Assembly (NCBI GenBank): GCA_963652075.1
Contig: CAVJRQ010000007.1
Span: 1-37,694 of the forward strand
Reading direction: 5' to 3'
Length of the DNA: 37,694 nucleotides
Origin: Phocaeicola_A sp963652075
Lineage (GTDB): Bacteria; Bacteroidota; Bacteroidia; Bacteroidales; Bacteroidaceae
Positions 17,936-25,491 of this stretch are shown one piece after another (within the stretch, counting starts at the first letter, position 1; each line of letters starts with the position of its first letter). The notes beneath the pieces are model-generated. The model was not told the origin of the DNA. It saw only the letters and a program-made list of their open reading frames with translations, and ran no database searches. The position numbers and the translations under genes are program-made.

Positions 17936-17974
17936 TTTATTTTAATAACTAACTTTATTATACCCTGATTTAAT

Positions 17975-19405
17975 ATGAAGAAGCAAGCGAAACCGGGTAA
18001 AGAAACCTTTGGTATCATCGTTGGCACACGCGCCTATTTCAACTCCGATCTGGCGATTGATGTGCGGAAAACACTGTTGGAAGAACTCGAAAAGGCCGGC
18101 TACGGCTATGTAATATTGGATGAATGCGACACGCCCACGGGCGGTTCGATGGAGACGGTAGCCGATGGCAAGAAGTGCGCCAACCTGTTCCGTGCCAACC
18201 GCGACGAGATAGACGGCATCATCGTGTCGTTGCCTAACTTCGGCTTCGAGGTGGGCATCATCAATGCCATCAGCCGCGCGGAACTCCACGTTCCCGTACT
18301 GGTGCAGGCTTGTGACGACCAGAACGACAAGGTCGACCTCGACAGTCGCCGCGACGCGTTCTGCGGAAAGATTTCCGTCTGCAATAACCTCTACCAGTAT
18401 GGCATTCCGTTTACCGACACCACTCTCCATACCTATTCCATCCATAGCGAACTGTTGATGAAGGACATCAACCGCTTCGCCGCCATCTGCCGTGTGGTAA
18501 AGAAACTTACACACATGCGTCTGGGGCAAATCGGTACACGCCCGTTGGGATTCAACACTTGCCGTGCCAGTGAGAAACTGCTGCAGACCAGCGGCATCAC
18601 CGTTGTGCCGGTAGACCTCTCCGAGATTCTCTTCAACGCGCAGAAGATTGACGACAACGCGGCCGAACTCAAGGCGAAGGTGGAGGCCATCAGCAACTAC
18701 GCCAAGATTCCTTCCGCTTACATGGAGAAGCTGGCTCGTCAGGCTAAGTTCGGCTTGGCGGTGGAGAACTGGATTAACGAGAACGAGGTGGATGCCGTGG
18801 CCCTCCAGTGTTGGGACTCTCTGGAGCAGAACTACGGATGCGCACCTTGTGTCACGATGAGTATGTTGGGCGAGAAGCTGATTCCGTGCGCTTGCGAGAC
18901 CGACCTCGCCGGTGCCGTGTCTATGTACGCCCTTGCGCTGGCATCGCAGAAACCCGCCGCCCTGCTCGACTGGAACAACAACTTTGCCGAGGACCGCAAC
19001 AAGTGCGTCTGCACCCATTGTGGCAATTTCCCAAAGAGCTTCGTGCAGAACGACATTTCTCTCGGTACATTGGGTGTCCTGGGTCGTACCCTCGGTAAGG
19101 TCAACACCTTCGGAGCTGTCTACGGCAAGTGTACGGAGGGCGAGTTCACCTATTTCCGCATCTCTACGGATGACAACCTTGGCAGCATCAAGAGCTACCT
19201 TGGCAAGGGTATGATTACCAACGACCCCTACGGAATGGACGGTTGCATCGCTGTCACTCAGGTGGACAACCTCCAGGGATTGATGAAGTTCATCTGCAAG
19301 AACGGCTTCGAGCATCACGTGGCCATGTGCCGCACCGATGTTGTCGACATCCTCGAGGAGGCTGTGGACAACTACTTGGGTTGGGACCTCTACGTTCACG
19401 AGTAA
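17975..19405 (+). CDS. apsI: L-fucose/arabinose isomerase-like protein, probable D-apiose isomerase
   Basis: A 476-aa protein of the L-fucose isomerase-like superfamily. The N-terminal Rossmann-like region starts FGIIVGTRAYFNSDLA. The central IGTRPLGFNTCRASEKLL, VALQCWDSLEQNYGCAPC and CETDLAGAVSMYAL segments contain the acidic residues expected to bind a divalent metal. HCGNFPKSF and the C-terminal half form the remaining pocket. Cysteine-rich stretches (QCWDSLEQNYGCAPC, NKCVCTHCG) are notable. By context it should isomerise D-apiose to D-apulose, the ketose used by the kinase 39 bp upstream. It is last in the operon and is followed by strong double hairpins. Confidence 0.75.
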   Translation: MKKQAKPGKETFGIIVGTRAYFNSDLAIDVRKTLLEELEKAGYGYVILDECDTPTGGSMETVADGKKCANLFRANRDEIDGIIVSLPNFGFEVGIINAISRAELHVPVLVQACDDQNDKVDLDSRRDAFCGKISVCNNLYQYGIPFTDTTLHTYSIHSELLMKDINRFAAICRVVKKLTHMRLGQIGTRPLGFNTCRASEKLLQTSGITVVPVDLSEILFNAQKIDDNAAELKAKVEAISNYAKIPSAYMEKLARQAKFGLAVENWINENEVDAVALQCWDSLEQNYGCAPCVTMSMLGEKLIPCACETDLAGAVSMYALALASQKPAALLDWNNNFAEDRNKCVCTHCGNFPKSFVQNDISLGTLGVLGRTLGKVNTFGAVYGKCTEGEFTYFRISTDDNLGSIKSYLGKGMITNDPYGMDGCIAVTQVDNLQGLMKFICKNGFEHHVAMCRTDVVDILEEAVDNYLGWDLYVHE

Positions 19406-19415
19406 ATTTCTACCC

Positions 19416-19507
19416 CTCATGTCGTACGACATTGAACTTTAATGTCGTACGTCATGAGGTGCTATAGTCGTACGACGTTAGGGTGCATGGTCGTACGTCG
19501 TTTTTTT
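19416..19507 (+). terminator. Double hairpin built from four GTCGTACG palindromes, ending in a T-tract
   Basis: Four near-palindromes, alternately GTCGTACGAC and GTCGTACGTC, start at 19421, 19444, 19467 and 19490, exactly 23 bp apart. Copies 1 and 2 lie in arms 19416-19433 and 19441-19458, an 18-bp stem with one mismatch and a 7-nt loop. Copies 3 and 4 can pair likewise and are followed by a run of Ts at 19501-19507. This is a convincing tandem terminator starting 10 nt after the isomerase stop. Confidence 0.85.
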
Positions 19508-19527
19508 AGGAACGATTCGCCCGGATG

Positions 19528-19637
19528 ACGTAAGTACTTTCATCGGTCAACGTAAGTACTTACATCAGCCAACGTAAGTACTTACATCAGCCAACGTAAG
19601 TACTTTCATCGGGCAACGTAAGTACTTGCGTTTTTTG
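19528..19637. repeat. 22-bp tandem repeat array, second locus
   Basis: Five head-to-tail copies of a 22-bp unit beginning ACGTAAGTACTT start at 19528, 19550, 19572, 19594 and 19616. Copies 2 and 3 are identical, and the outer ones differ in the spacer. The family is the same as at 1-84, but the interior spacers differ (ACATCAGCC here, ACACAAGCC there), so each array appears homogenised within itself. The core GTAAGTACTTAC is palindromic. The array lies directly after the double terminator of the apiose operon. Confidence 0.92.
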
Positions 19638-19678
19638 ACCCGAGGTGTGCCTCCGAACGAACGGACTTTGATTCCATA

Positions 19679-19733
19679 GACCGTTGATTTTTCAACGGTC
19701 GGTTAACGGTTGGTCAATGGCTGGTCAACGAAG
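19679..19733. repeat. Perfect hairpin followed by an 11-bp tandem repeat
   Basis: GACCGTTGA (19679-19687) and TCAACGGTC (19692-19700) form a perfect 9-bp stem with a TTTT loop. Three degenerate 11-bp units of the form GGTYAAYGGYT follow at 19701, 19712 and 19723. The right arm of the hairpin itself resembles a fourth unit. Together with the two arrays just upstream, this fills the 460-bp spacer between the apiose operon and the purF-like gene. Confidence 0.7.
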
Positions 19734-19787
19734 CCCTCCGTTCCGGTGACACCATAAAGAAAAATGTCAAAACATTGGGACGAATCC

Positions 19788-19817
19788 TTTGGGGTGTCCT
19801 AATTTTCCCTAACTTTG
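19788..19817 (+). promoter_or_regulatory. Predicted promoter of the purF-like gene
   Basis: TTTG (19788-19791), an 18-bp spacer, then TAACTTTG (19810-19817): a full match to the Bacteroides promoter consensus, about 40 nt upstream of the start codon region. Confidence 0.75.
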
Positions 19818-19865
19818 TGTCCTGTTTTAAACATTAAATCTAATAGGACATAAGAAATACATAAT

Positions 19866-21272
19866 ATGGGAGGTTTTTTTGGAACGGTTTCCATCAAAGA
19901 GTGTGTAAACGACCTGTTCTACGGAACGGACTATAACTCGCATTTGGGAACGAAGCGTGGCGGTATGGCCACATACAGTAAGGAAAACGGATTCACACGT
20001 TCTATTCACAACTTGGAGAGTTCCTATTTCCGTACGAAGTTTGAGCCTGAACTGCCGAAGTTCAAAGGCAATGCCGGCATAGGCATCATCAGTGATACGG
20101 ACGCTCAGCCTATCATCATCAACTCACATCTGGGACGCTTTAGCATCGTGACCGTGGCCAAGCTGGCGAACATGGACGAGCTGGAGCGGGAACTGTTGGA
20201 CGCGAACATGCATTTCTCTGAGTTGAGTCAGGGCAAGACCAACCAAACGGAACTGATAGCGCTGCTCATCATTCAAGGCAAGAGCTTTGTCGAGGGCATC
20301 GAGAACGTTTACAACAAGGTGAAAGGTTCGTGCTCTATGCTTCTGCTGACCGAGGACGGCATCATTGCCGCCCGTGACAAGCTGGGCCGTACTCCTATTG
20401 TCATAGCGAAGAAAGAGGGGGCTTATGCCGCTACCAGCGAGTCGAACAGTCTGCCGAACCTCGACTTTGAGGTGGAACGTTTCTTGGGTCCCGGCGAGAT
20501 TGTGCATTTGCGGGCCGACGGGCTGACGCAGTTGCGCAAGCCCAACAAGGAGATGCAGATTTGTTCCTTCTTGTGGGTCTACTACGGTTTCCCCGTCTCC
20601 TGCTACGAAGACATCAACGTGGAAGAGGTGCGGTTCCGCAGCGGATACAAGATGGGTAGGATAGACGACTCGGAGGTGGATTGTGTCTGCGGAATCCCTG
20701 ACTCCGGCGTGGGGATGGCTTTGGGCTATGCCGAAGGAAAAGGCGCGCCCTATCACCGGGCCATGACCAAATACACGCCTACTTGGCCGCGCAGCTTTAC
20801 GCCAAGCGACCAGTCCATGCGTTCGTTGGTGGCAAAGATGAAACTGATTCCCAACCGGTCGATGATGCAAGGCAAGCGAATCCTTTTCTGTGACGACTCC
20901 ATCGTGCGCGGCACCCAGTTGCGTGACAACGTGAAGATGCTCTACGACTACGGTGCCAAGGAGGTACACATGCGCATCGCCTGTCCGCCACTGATTTACG
21001 CCTGTCCGTTCATCGGCTTCACCTCCTCCAAGGGTGAACTGGAGCTGATTACGCGCCGCGTTATCCAGGAACTGGAAGGCGACCATACCAAGAACTTGGA
21101 GAAGTACGCCACCACCAATTCGCCCGAATACAACAGGATGGTGGAGTGCATCCGCGCGCGCTTCGGCCTCGACTCGCTCAAGTTCAATACCCTTGAGATT
21201 CTGGTAGAAGCCATTGGCTTGCCCAAGTGCAAGCTCTGTACACATTGTTTCGACGGCAGCAGCCATTTCTGA
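19866..21272 (+). CDS. Amidophosphoribosyltransferase homologue lacking the catalytic Cys
   Basis: A 468-aa two-domain protein like PurF, which makes phosphoribosylamine from PRPP and glutamine. The C-terminal phosphoribosyltransferase domain looks intact, with the PRPP loop ILFCDDSIVRGT at 339-350. Cys233, Cys380, Cys458 and Cys461 line up with the four Fe-S ligands of the Bacillus enzyme. The N-terminal glutaminase domain is odd. The protein starts MGGFFG where active enzymes have Cys as the nucleophile, and the usual HNGNL motif is replaced by NSHLGRF around residue 86. Glutamine hydrolysis is therefore unlikely. It may use free ammonia, rely on a partner glutaminase, or do something else. 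pepT follows 44 bp downstream. No other purine gene is near. Confidence 0.85.
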   Translation: MGGFFGTVSIKECVNDLFYGTDYNSHLGTKRGGMATYSKENGFTRSIHNLESSYFRTKFEPELPKFKGNAGIGIISDTDAQPIIINSHLGRFSIVTVAKLANMDELERELLDANMHFSELSQGKTNQTELIALLIIQGKSFVEGIENVYNKVKGSCSMLLLTEDGIIAARDKLGRTPIVIAKKEGAYAATSESNSLPNLDFEVERFLGPGEIVHLRADGLTQLRKPNKEMQICSFLWVYYGFPVSCYEDINVEEVRFRSGYKMGRIDDSEVDCVCGIPDSGVGMALGYAEGKGAPYHRAMTKYTPTWPRSFTPSDQSMRSLVAKMKLIPNRSMMQGKRILFCDDSIVRGTQLRDNVKMLYDYGAKEVHMRIACPPLIYACPFIGFTSSKGELELITRRVIQELEGDHTKNLEKYATTNSPEYNRMVECIRARFGLDSLKFNTLEILVEAIGLPKCKLCTHCFDGSSHF

Positions 21273-21316
21273 TGGCAGAGGCATGCGATAGTATAAAGAT
21301 TTAAAAATATAGAACG

Positions 21317-22537
21317 ATGGATTTAGTTGAACGTTTTTTGAAGTATGTAAGTTTCGACACGCAGTCTTGCGAGGAATCCGAAACGACCCCGAGCACACCC
21401 AAACAGATGGTGTTCGCCAACTACCTGAAGAGTGAATTGGAATCTCTTGGCCTGACCGAAGTGACGTTGGACGGGAACGGTTATCTCTACGCCACCTTGC
21501 CCGCCAACACCGACAAGAAGGTGCCCACGGTAGGTTTCATCGCACACATGGATACCAGTCCCGACATGAGCGGAACGGACCCGAAGCCGCGCATCGTGAA
21601 AGACTACGACGGCGGTGACATTGTACTTTGCCAGTCAGAGAAAATTATTTTGTCGCCCAAGCAATTCCCCGAACTGCTCAACCACAAGGGAGAAGACCTC
21701 ATCGTGACCGACGGCCACACCCTCTTGGGAGCCGACGACAAGGCGGGCATAGCCGAGATTGTCACCGCTATGGTCTATTTGCAGGAACATCCCGAAATCA
21801 AACACGGCAAGATTCGCGTGGGCTTCACTCCCGATGAGGAGATTGGACGCGGAGCCGACAAGTTTGACGTGAAACTGTTCGGTTGCGATTGGGCCTACAC
21901 GATGGACGGCGGCGAAGTGGGAGAGTTGGAGTTCGAGAATTTCAACGCGGCCGGTGCCAAGGTCTTCTTTAAGGGACGTAACGTACATCCGGGCTACTCC
22001 AAAAACAAGATGATTAACTCCATGTTGGTCGCCAGTGAGTTCATCGGGCTGCTTCCTCCCTGCGAGACTCCTGCCCACACCGAAGGTTACGAAGGGTTCT
22101 ATCACCTGGTGGGCATGCATGGTGACGTGGAGCAGACTACGCTGCAATACATCATCCGCGACCATGACCGCGCGAAGTTTGAACAGCGCAAGGCGGAAAT
22201 GAAGCGTACGGTGGACTTCATCAATGCGCGTTACGGTGAGACGGTAGCGGAACTGGAGATGCGCGACCAATACTACAACATGCGCGAAAAGATTGAACCC
22301 GTGATGCACGTCATCGACGTGGCTTTCGAGGCGATGAAGCAGGTCGGCGTGAAACCCGAAGTGCGTGCCATTCGCGGCGGAACGGACGGTGCACGCCTCT
22401 CGTTCGAGGGGCTTCCGTGTCCCAACATCTTTGCCGGCGGCATCAACTTCCACGGCAGATACGAGTTCCTTCCCATCCCGTCGATGGAGAAAGCGTGTGC
22501 GGTAGTCTCCAAGATTGCCGAGCTGGTAGCGCGATAA
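21317..22537 (+). CDS. pepT: Peptidase T (tripeptide aminopeptidase)
   Basis: A 406-aa M20B metallopeptidase that removes the N-terminal residue from tripeptides in the cytoplasm. Two-zinc site motifs are clear: HMDTSPD (His and catalytic Asp), GADDKAG (bridging Asp) and TPDEEIGRG (catalytic Glu and metal Glu). YTMDGG follows, and FHGRYEFLPI near the C-terminus carries the last His ligand. The dimerisation domain occupies about residues 210-320. The length is typical. It lies 44 bp after the purF-like gene and is probably co-transcribed with it. It ends at a long hairpin. Confidence 0.96.
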   Translation: MDLVERFLKYVSFDTQSCEESETTPSTPKQMVFANYLKSELESLGLTEVTLDGNGYLYATLPANTDKKVPTVGFIAHMDTSPDMSGTDPKPRIVKDYDGGDIVLCQSEKIILSPKQFPELLNHKGEDLIVTDGHTLLGADDKAGIAEIVTAMVYLQEHPEIKHGKIRVGFTPDEEIGRGADKFDVKLFGCDWAYTMDGGEVGELEFENFNAAGAKVFFKGRNVHPGYSKNKMINSMLVASEFIGLLPPCETPAHTEGYEGFYHLVGMHGDVEQTTLQYIIRDHDRAKFEQRKAEMKRTVDFINARYGETVAELEMRDQYYNMREKIEPVMHVIDVAFEAMKQVGVKPEVRAIRGGTDGARLSFEGLPCPNIFAGGINFHGRYEFLPIPSMEKACAVVSKIAELVAR

Positions 22538-22577
22538 GACGCAACGAAAACGGGTCTTCCATAGACCTCACGGATAA

Positions 22578-22632
22578 TTGACACAGATTGGTGCAAGCAA
22601 AAATCTCATTGCTTTGCACTAATCTGTGTTAA
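22578..22632 (+). terminator. Long stem-loop after pepT
   Basis: ACACAGATTGGTGCAAGCAA (22581-22600) pairs with the segment 22609-22629 through about 20 base pairs, with one G-U pair and one bulge, around a short loop. Three more pairs extend the base. A run such as AATCAGTTTAAAA follows. It probably ends the purF-like/pepT transcript. It may also belong to an intergenic repeat family. Confidence 0.75.
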
Positions 22633-22717
22633 TCAGTTTAAAATATAGCGTGTTTCCCTTACGCGATGTTTCTATTATGCTTAATTTTGTTTCTCGAAAT
22701 TACTTATACACTTCAGG

Positions 22718-25000
22718 ATGTCAGAATTATCACCGCTTATCAGAGACCTCGCGCTAATCTTGTTTAGCGCAGGTGTCATCACGCTAATCTTCAAACGACT
22801 GAAACAACCGTTGGTATTGGGCTACATCGTAGCCGGATTTTTGGCAAGTCCCCACATGCCGTACACGCCGTCCGTGGAGGATATGGTAGACGTGCAGTCC
22901 TGGGCGGACTTGGGTGTCATCTTCCTGCTCTTTGCGCTCGGCTTGGAGTTCAGCTTCAAGAAACTGGTGAAGGCGGGCGGCACAGCCATCGTGGCGGCTT
23001 GCACCGTCATCCTCTGTATGATGGCTGTCGGCATTTTGGCTGGTACCGCTTTTGGTTGGAAGCAGATGGACTGCATTTACTTGGGCGGAATGTTGGCCAT
23101 GTCCTCCACCACCATTATCTATAAAGCCTACGACGACATGGGACTTCGTCAGCAACGCTTCGCCGGATTGGTGCTGAGCGTGCTCATCCTGGAAGACATC
23201 CTGGCCATCGTTCTGATGGTGATGCTTTCCACCATTGCCGTGAGCCGCAATTTCGAAGGCATGGAGATGGCGTTTAGCATTGCGAAACTGGCCTTCTTCC
23301 TCATACTTTGGTTTGTTGTGGGCATCTACCTGATTCCTACATTCCTGAAGAAAGCCCGCAAATGGATGAGCTCCGAAACCTTGCTCGTCGTTTCGTTGGG
23401 TATGTGCTTCGGAATGGTGGTGCTCGCTTCCCAAGCCGGGTTTTCGGCAGCCTTCGGAGCCTTCATGATGGGCTCTATCTTGGCTGAAACGGTGGAGGCT
23501 GAGACAATCGTCAAGGTTGTCGGTCCGGTGAAAGACCTGTTCGGTTCCATCTTCTTCGTCTCTGTCGGCATGATGGTAGACCCGGCGATGATAGCCGAAT
23601 ACTGGTTGCCTATCGTTGTCATCACATTGGCTATCCTGCTTGGGCAGACCCTCTTCGGTTCGGGTGCTTTCCTGCTGGCCGGCCAGCCGCTGAAGACCTC
23701 CATGCAGTGCGGATTCAGCTTGACGCAGATTGGTGAGTTCGCCTTCATCATCGCCTCGTTGGGTGTCAGTCTGGGCGTGACCAGCAGCTTCCTCTATCCG
23801 ATTGTGGTTGCCGTGTCGGTCATCACCACCTTCTTGACTCCTTACATGATACGGTTGGCGGTGCCCGCCTACGACTCCTTGCAGAAACATCTACCCGGTT
23901 CGCTGCTTGAACTCATCGACCACTATTCGGCCCGCTCGCACACCTCCGTAAACCAAGAGAGCAATTGGCGCAAGCTGCTGTTGGCAATCGTCCGCATTGT
24001 GGTGGTTTACATTATCTTGACCGTTGCCGTGGTGGCCATCTGCTTCAACTTCATTGACCCGCTCATCCAACACTTCATCCCCGAAGGATGGGAACGGTGG
24101 ATTGGCGTGACGGTCACCATCCTGGCCATGTCTCCGTTCCTGCGCGCCATCATGATGAAGAAAAACCACTCCGTGGAGTTCACCGCCCTGTGGCGTGACA
24201 ATCGGTTCAACCGCGCTTCGCTCGTCTCCACCATCGTGTTGCGTATGGCGGTGGCCGTCCTCTTCATCGTCTATGTCATCTCGCACTACTTTCAGGCTTC
24301 GTCGGCCGTACTCACCGGCATTGCTCTGGTGTTGCTGCTAGTGATGGTCTACTCGCGCCGACTGAAGAAACAGTCCATTGCCTTGGAGCGTACCTTCATG
24401 CAGAACCTGCATGTGCGCGACCTCTATAACGACCCCGCCAAGAACAATTCCCCGGCCTATGCAGGTCGCTTGCTGTCTCGCGACATTCACCTCTCCGACC
24501 TGGAGATTCCTGCCAATTCCCAATGGGGAGGCCATACCTTGGGCGAGCTCAACTTCGGCAAACTCTTTGGCGTGCACGTCGTCTCCATCTTGCGCGGCGA
24601 CCACCGACTCAATATCCCGCGTGGCGACACGATGCTCTTCCCCAACGACACGATACAGGTAATCGGTACGGATGAGCAGTTGGCCGCATTCACTGCCGAA
24701 GGTGCCAAAATGGCTCAAGTAACCGATGACGAAAAGAGCGCCGACAACGAGATGAACCTGATGCAACTGGAAATCAGTGCCGACTCTCCTTTCCTCAACA
24801 AGAGTATCCGTGAAAGCGGCATACGCAACCGCTACAACTGTTTGGTTGTCGGAGTGGAACAGGCTGACGGCACGCTCTTCAGTCCGGACGTGGATTCACC
24901 CCTTCGTGAGGGCGATATTGTGTGGATTGTAGGTGAAAAAGGACATGTTCATGCTCTTTTAGGCGAAAAAAGCGGTCAGAACCCTTCCGTGTCAGAATAA
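22718..25000 (+). CDS. Kef/CPA2-type cation:proton antiporter with two TrkA-C domains
   Basis: A 760-aa inner-membrane protein. Residues 1-385 form the CPA2 exchanger domain with about 12 helices, including KRLKQPLVLGYIVAGF, the FALGLEFS segment and the LILEDILAIV helix with its ion-binding Glu-Asp. Three further hydrophobic helices follow (about 415-540). The cytosolic tail then carries two TrkA-C-like domains (around 590-660 and 690-750; SQWGGHTLGELN..FPNDTIQVIGTDEQL and SPFLNKSIRES..LREGDIVWIVGEK). Such proteins exchange K+ or Na+ for protons and are gated by ligands on the tail domains. It stands as a single gene behind a hairpin. A TAATTTTG box at 22682-22689 could be its -7 element, without a clear upstream TTTG. 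Confidence 0.9.
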   Translation: MSELSPLIRDLALILFSAGVITLIFKRLKQPLVLGYIVAGFLASPHMPYTPSVEDMVDVQSWADLGVIFLLFALGLEFSFKKLVKAGGTAIVAACTVILCMMAVGILAGTAFGWKQMDCIYLGGMLAMSSTTIIYKAYDDMGLRQQRFAGLVLSVLILEDILAIVLMVMLSTIAVSRNFEGMEMAFSIAKLAFFLILWFVVGIYLIPTFLKKARKWMSSETLLVVSLGMCFGMVVLASQAGFSAAFGAFMMGSILAETVEAETIVKVVGPVKDLFGSIFFVSVGMMVDPAMIAEYWLPIVVITLAILLGQTLFGSGAFLLAGQPLKTSMQCGFSLTQIGEFAFIIASLGVSLGVTSSFLYPIVVAVSVITTFLTPYMIRLAVPAYDSLQKHLPGSLLELIDHYSARSHTSVNQESNWRKLLLAIVRIVVVYIILTVAVVAICFNFIDPLIQHFIPEGWERWIGVTVTILAMSPFLRAIMMKKNHSVEFTALWRDNRFNRASLVSTIVLRMAVAVLFIVYVISHYFQASSAVLTGIALVLLLVMVYSRRLKKQSIALERTFMQNLHVRDLYNDPAKNNSPAYAGRLLSRDIHLSDLEIPANSQWGGHTLGELNFGKLFGVHVVSILRGDHRLNIPRGDTMLFPNDTIQVIGTDEQLAAFTAEGAKMAQVTDDEKSADNEMNLMQLEISADSPFLNKSIRESGIRNRYNCLVVGVEQADGTLFSPDVDSPLREGDIVWIVGEKGHVHALLGEKSGQNPSVSE

Positions 25001-25046
25001 ATGGTTATATTTACACCCAATTTTATAAACGTTCAATAATATTACT

Positions 25047-25472
25047 ATGAAAAGTGATCCTAAAGAGTGTCTCTATTGTCAGAACAATGAGACTTTGCAC
25101 AATTTGATGATTGAAATCGCACAGTTGAGTGTTTCCCGCGTTTTCCTGTTCAAGGAACAAACATACAGAGGCCGTTGCCTGGTGGCTTACAAAGACCATG
25201 TGAATGACCTTTTCGAGTTGAGCGACGAAGAGCGCAACGCTTTCATGGCCGACGTGACGCGTGTTACCCGGGCGATGGACAAAACTTTCCATCCGGTGAA
25301 GATTAACTACGGTGCGTACAGTGACAAACTCTCTCACCTCCATTTCCACTTGGCTCCCAAGTACGTGGACGGTCCCGACTACGGTGGCGTGTTCCAAATG
25401 AATCCCGGAAAAGTGTACCTCACGGACGCGGAGTATCAAGAGATGATTGACGCAATCAAAGCGAACCTTTAA
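25047..25472 (+). CDS. HIT-family protein with N-terminal CxxC
   Basis: A 141-aa histidine-triad protein, a nucleotide hydrolase or transferase fold. The triad HLHFH (His97, His99, His101, followed by LAPK) fits the HxHxH active-site pattern. Near the N-terminus, Cys8 and Cys11 (CLYC) together with His18 could form part of a zinc site, as in some HIT subfamilies. The substrate cannot be read from the sequence. It ends 19 bp before the DapA-family gene, so it may be the first gene of the acid-sugar operon, although no sugar-nucleotide step is obvious there. Confidence 0.85.
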   Translation: MKSDPKECLYCQNNETLHNLMIEIAQLSVSRVFLFKEQTYRGRCLVAYKDHVNDLFELSDEERNAFMADVTRVTRAMDKTFHPVKINYGAYSDKLSHLHFHLAPKYVDGPDYGGVFQMNPGKVYLTDAEYQEMIDAIKANL

Positions 25473-25491
25473 TCCGTTAGTCCTCTCGAAT

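Noticed and set aside
17942..19432. Long minus-strand open frame of 496 codons opposite the isomerase
   Set aside because: Its translation has no recognisable domain and is rich in Val/His/Gln as expected of an antisense shadow; the plus-strand frame is a clear enzyme.
19416..19733. Plasmid-type iterons or replication origin
   Set aside because: The 22-23 bp spacing is iteron-like, but no replication protein, AT-rich unwinding region or DnaA boxes were recognised nearby, and the surroundings are ordinary metabolic genes.
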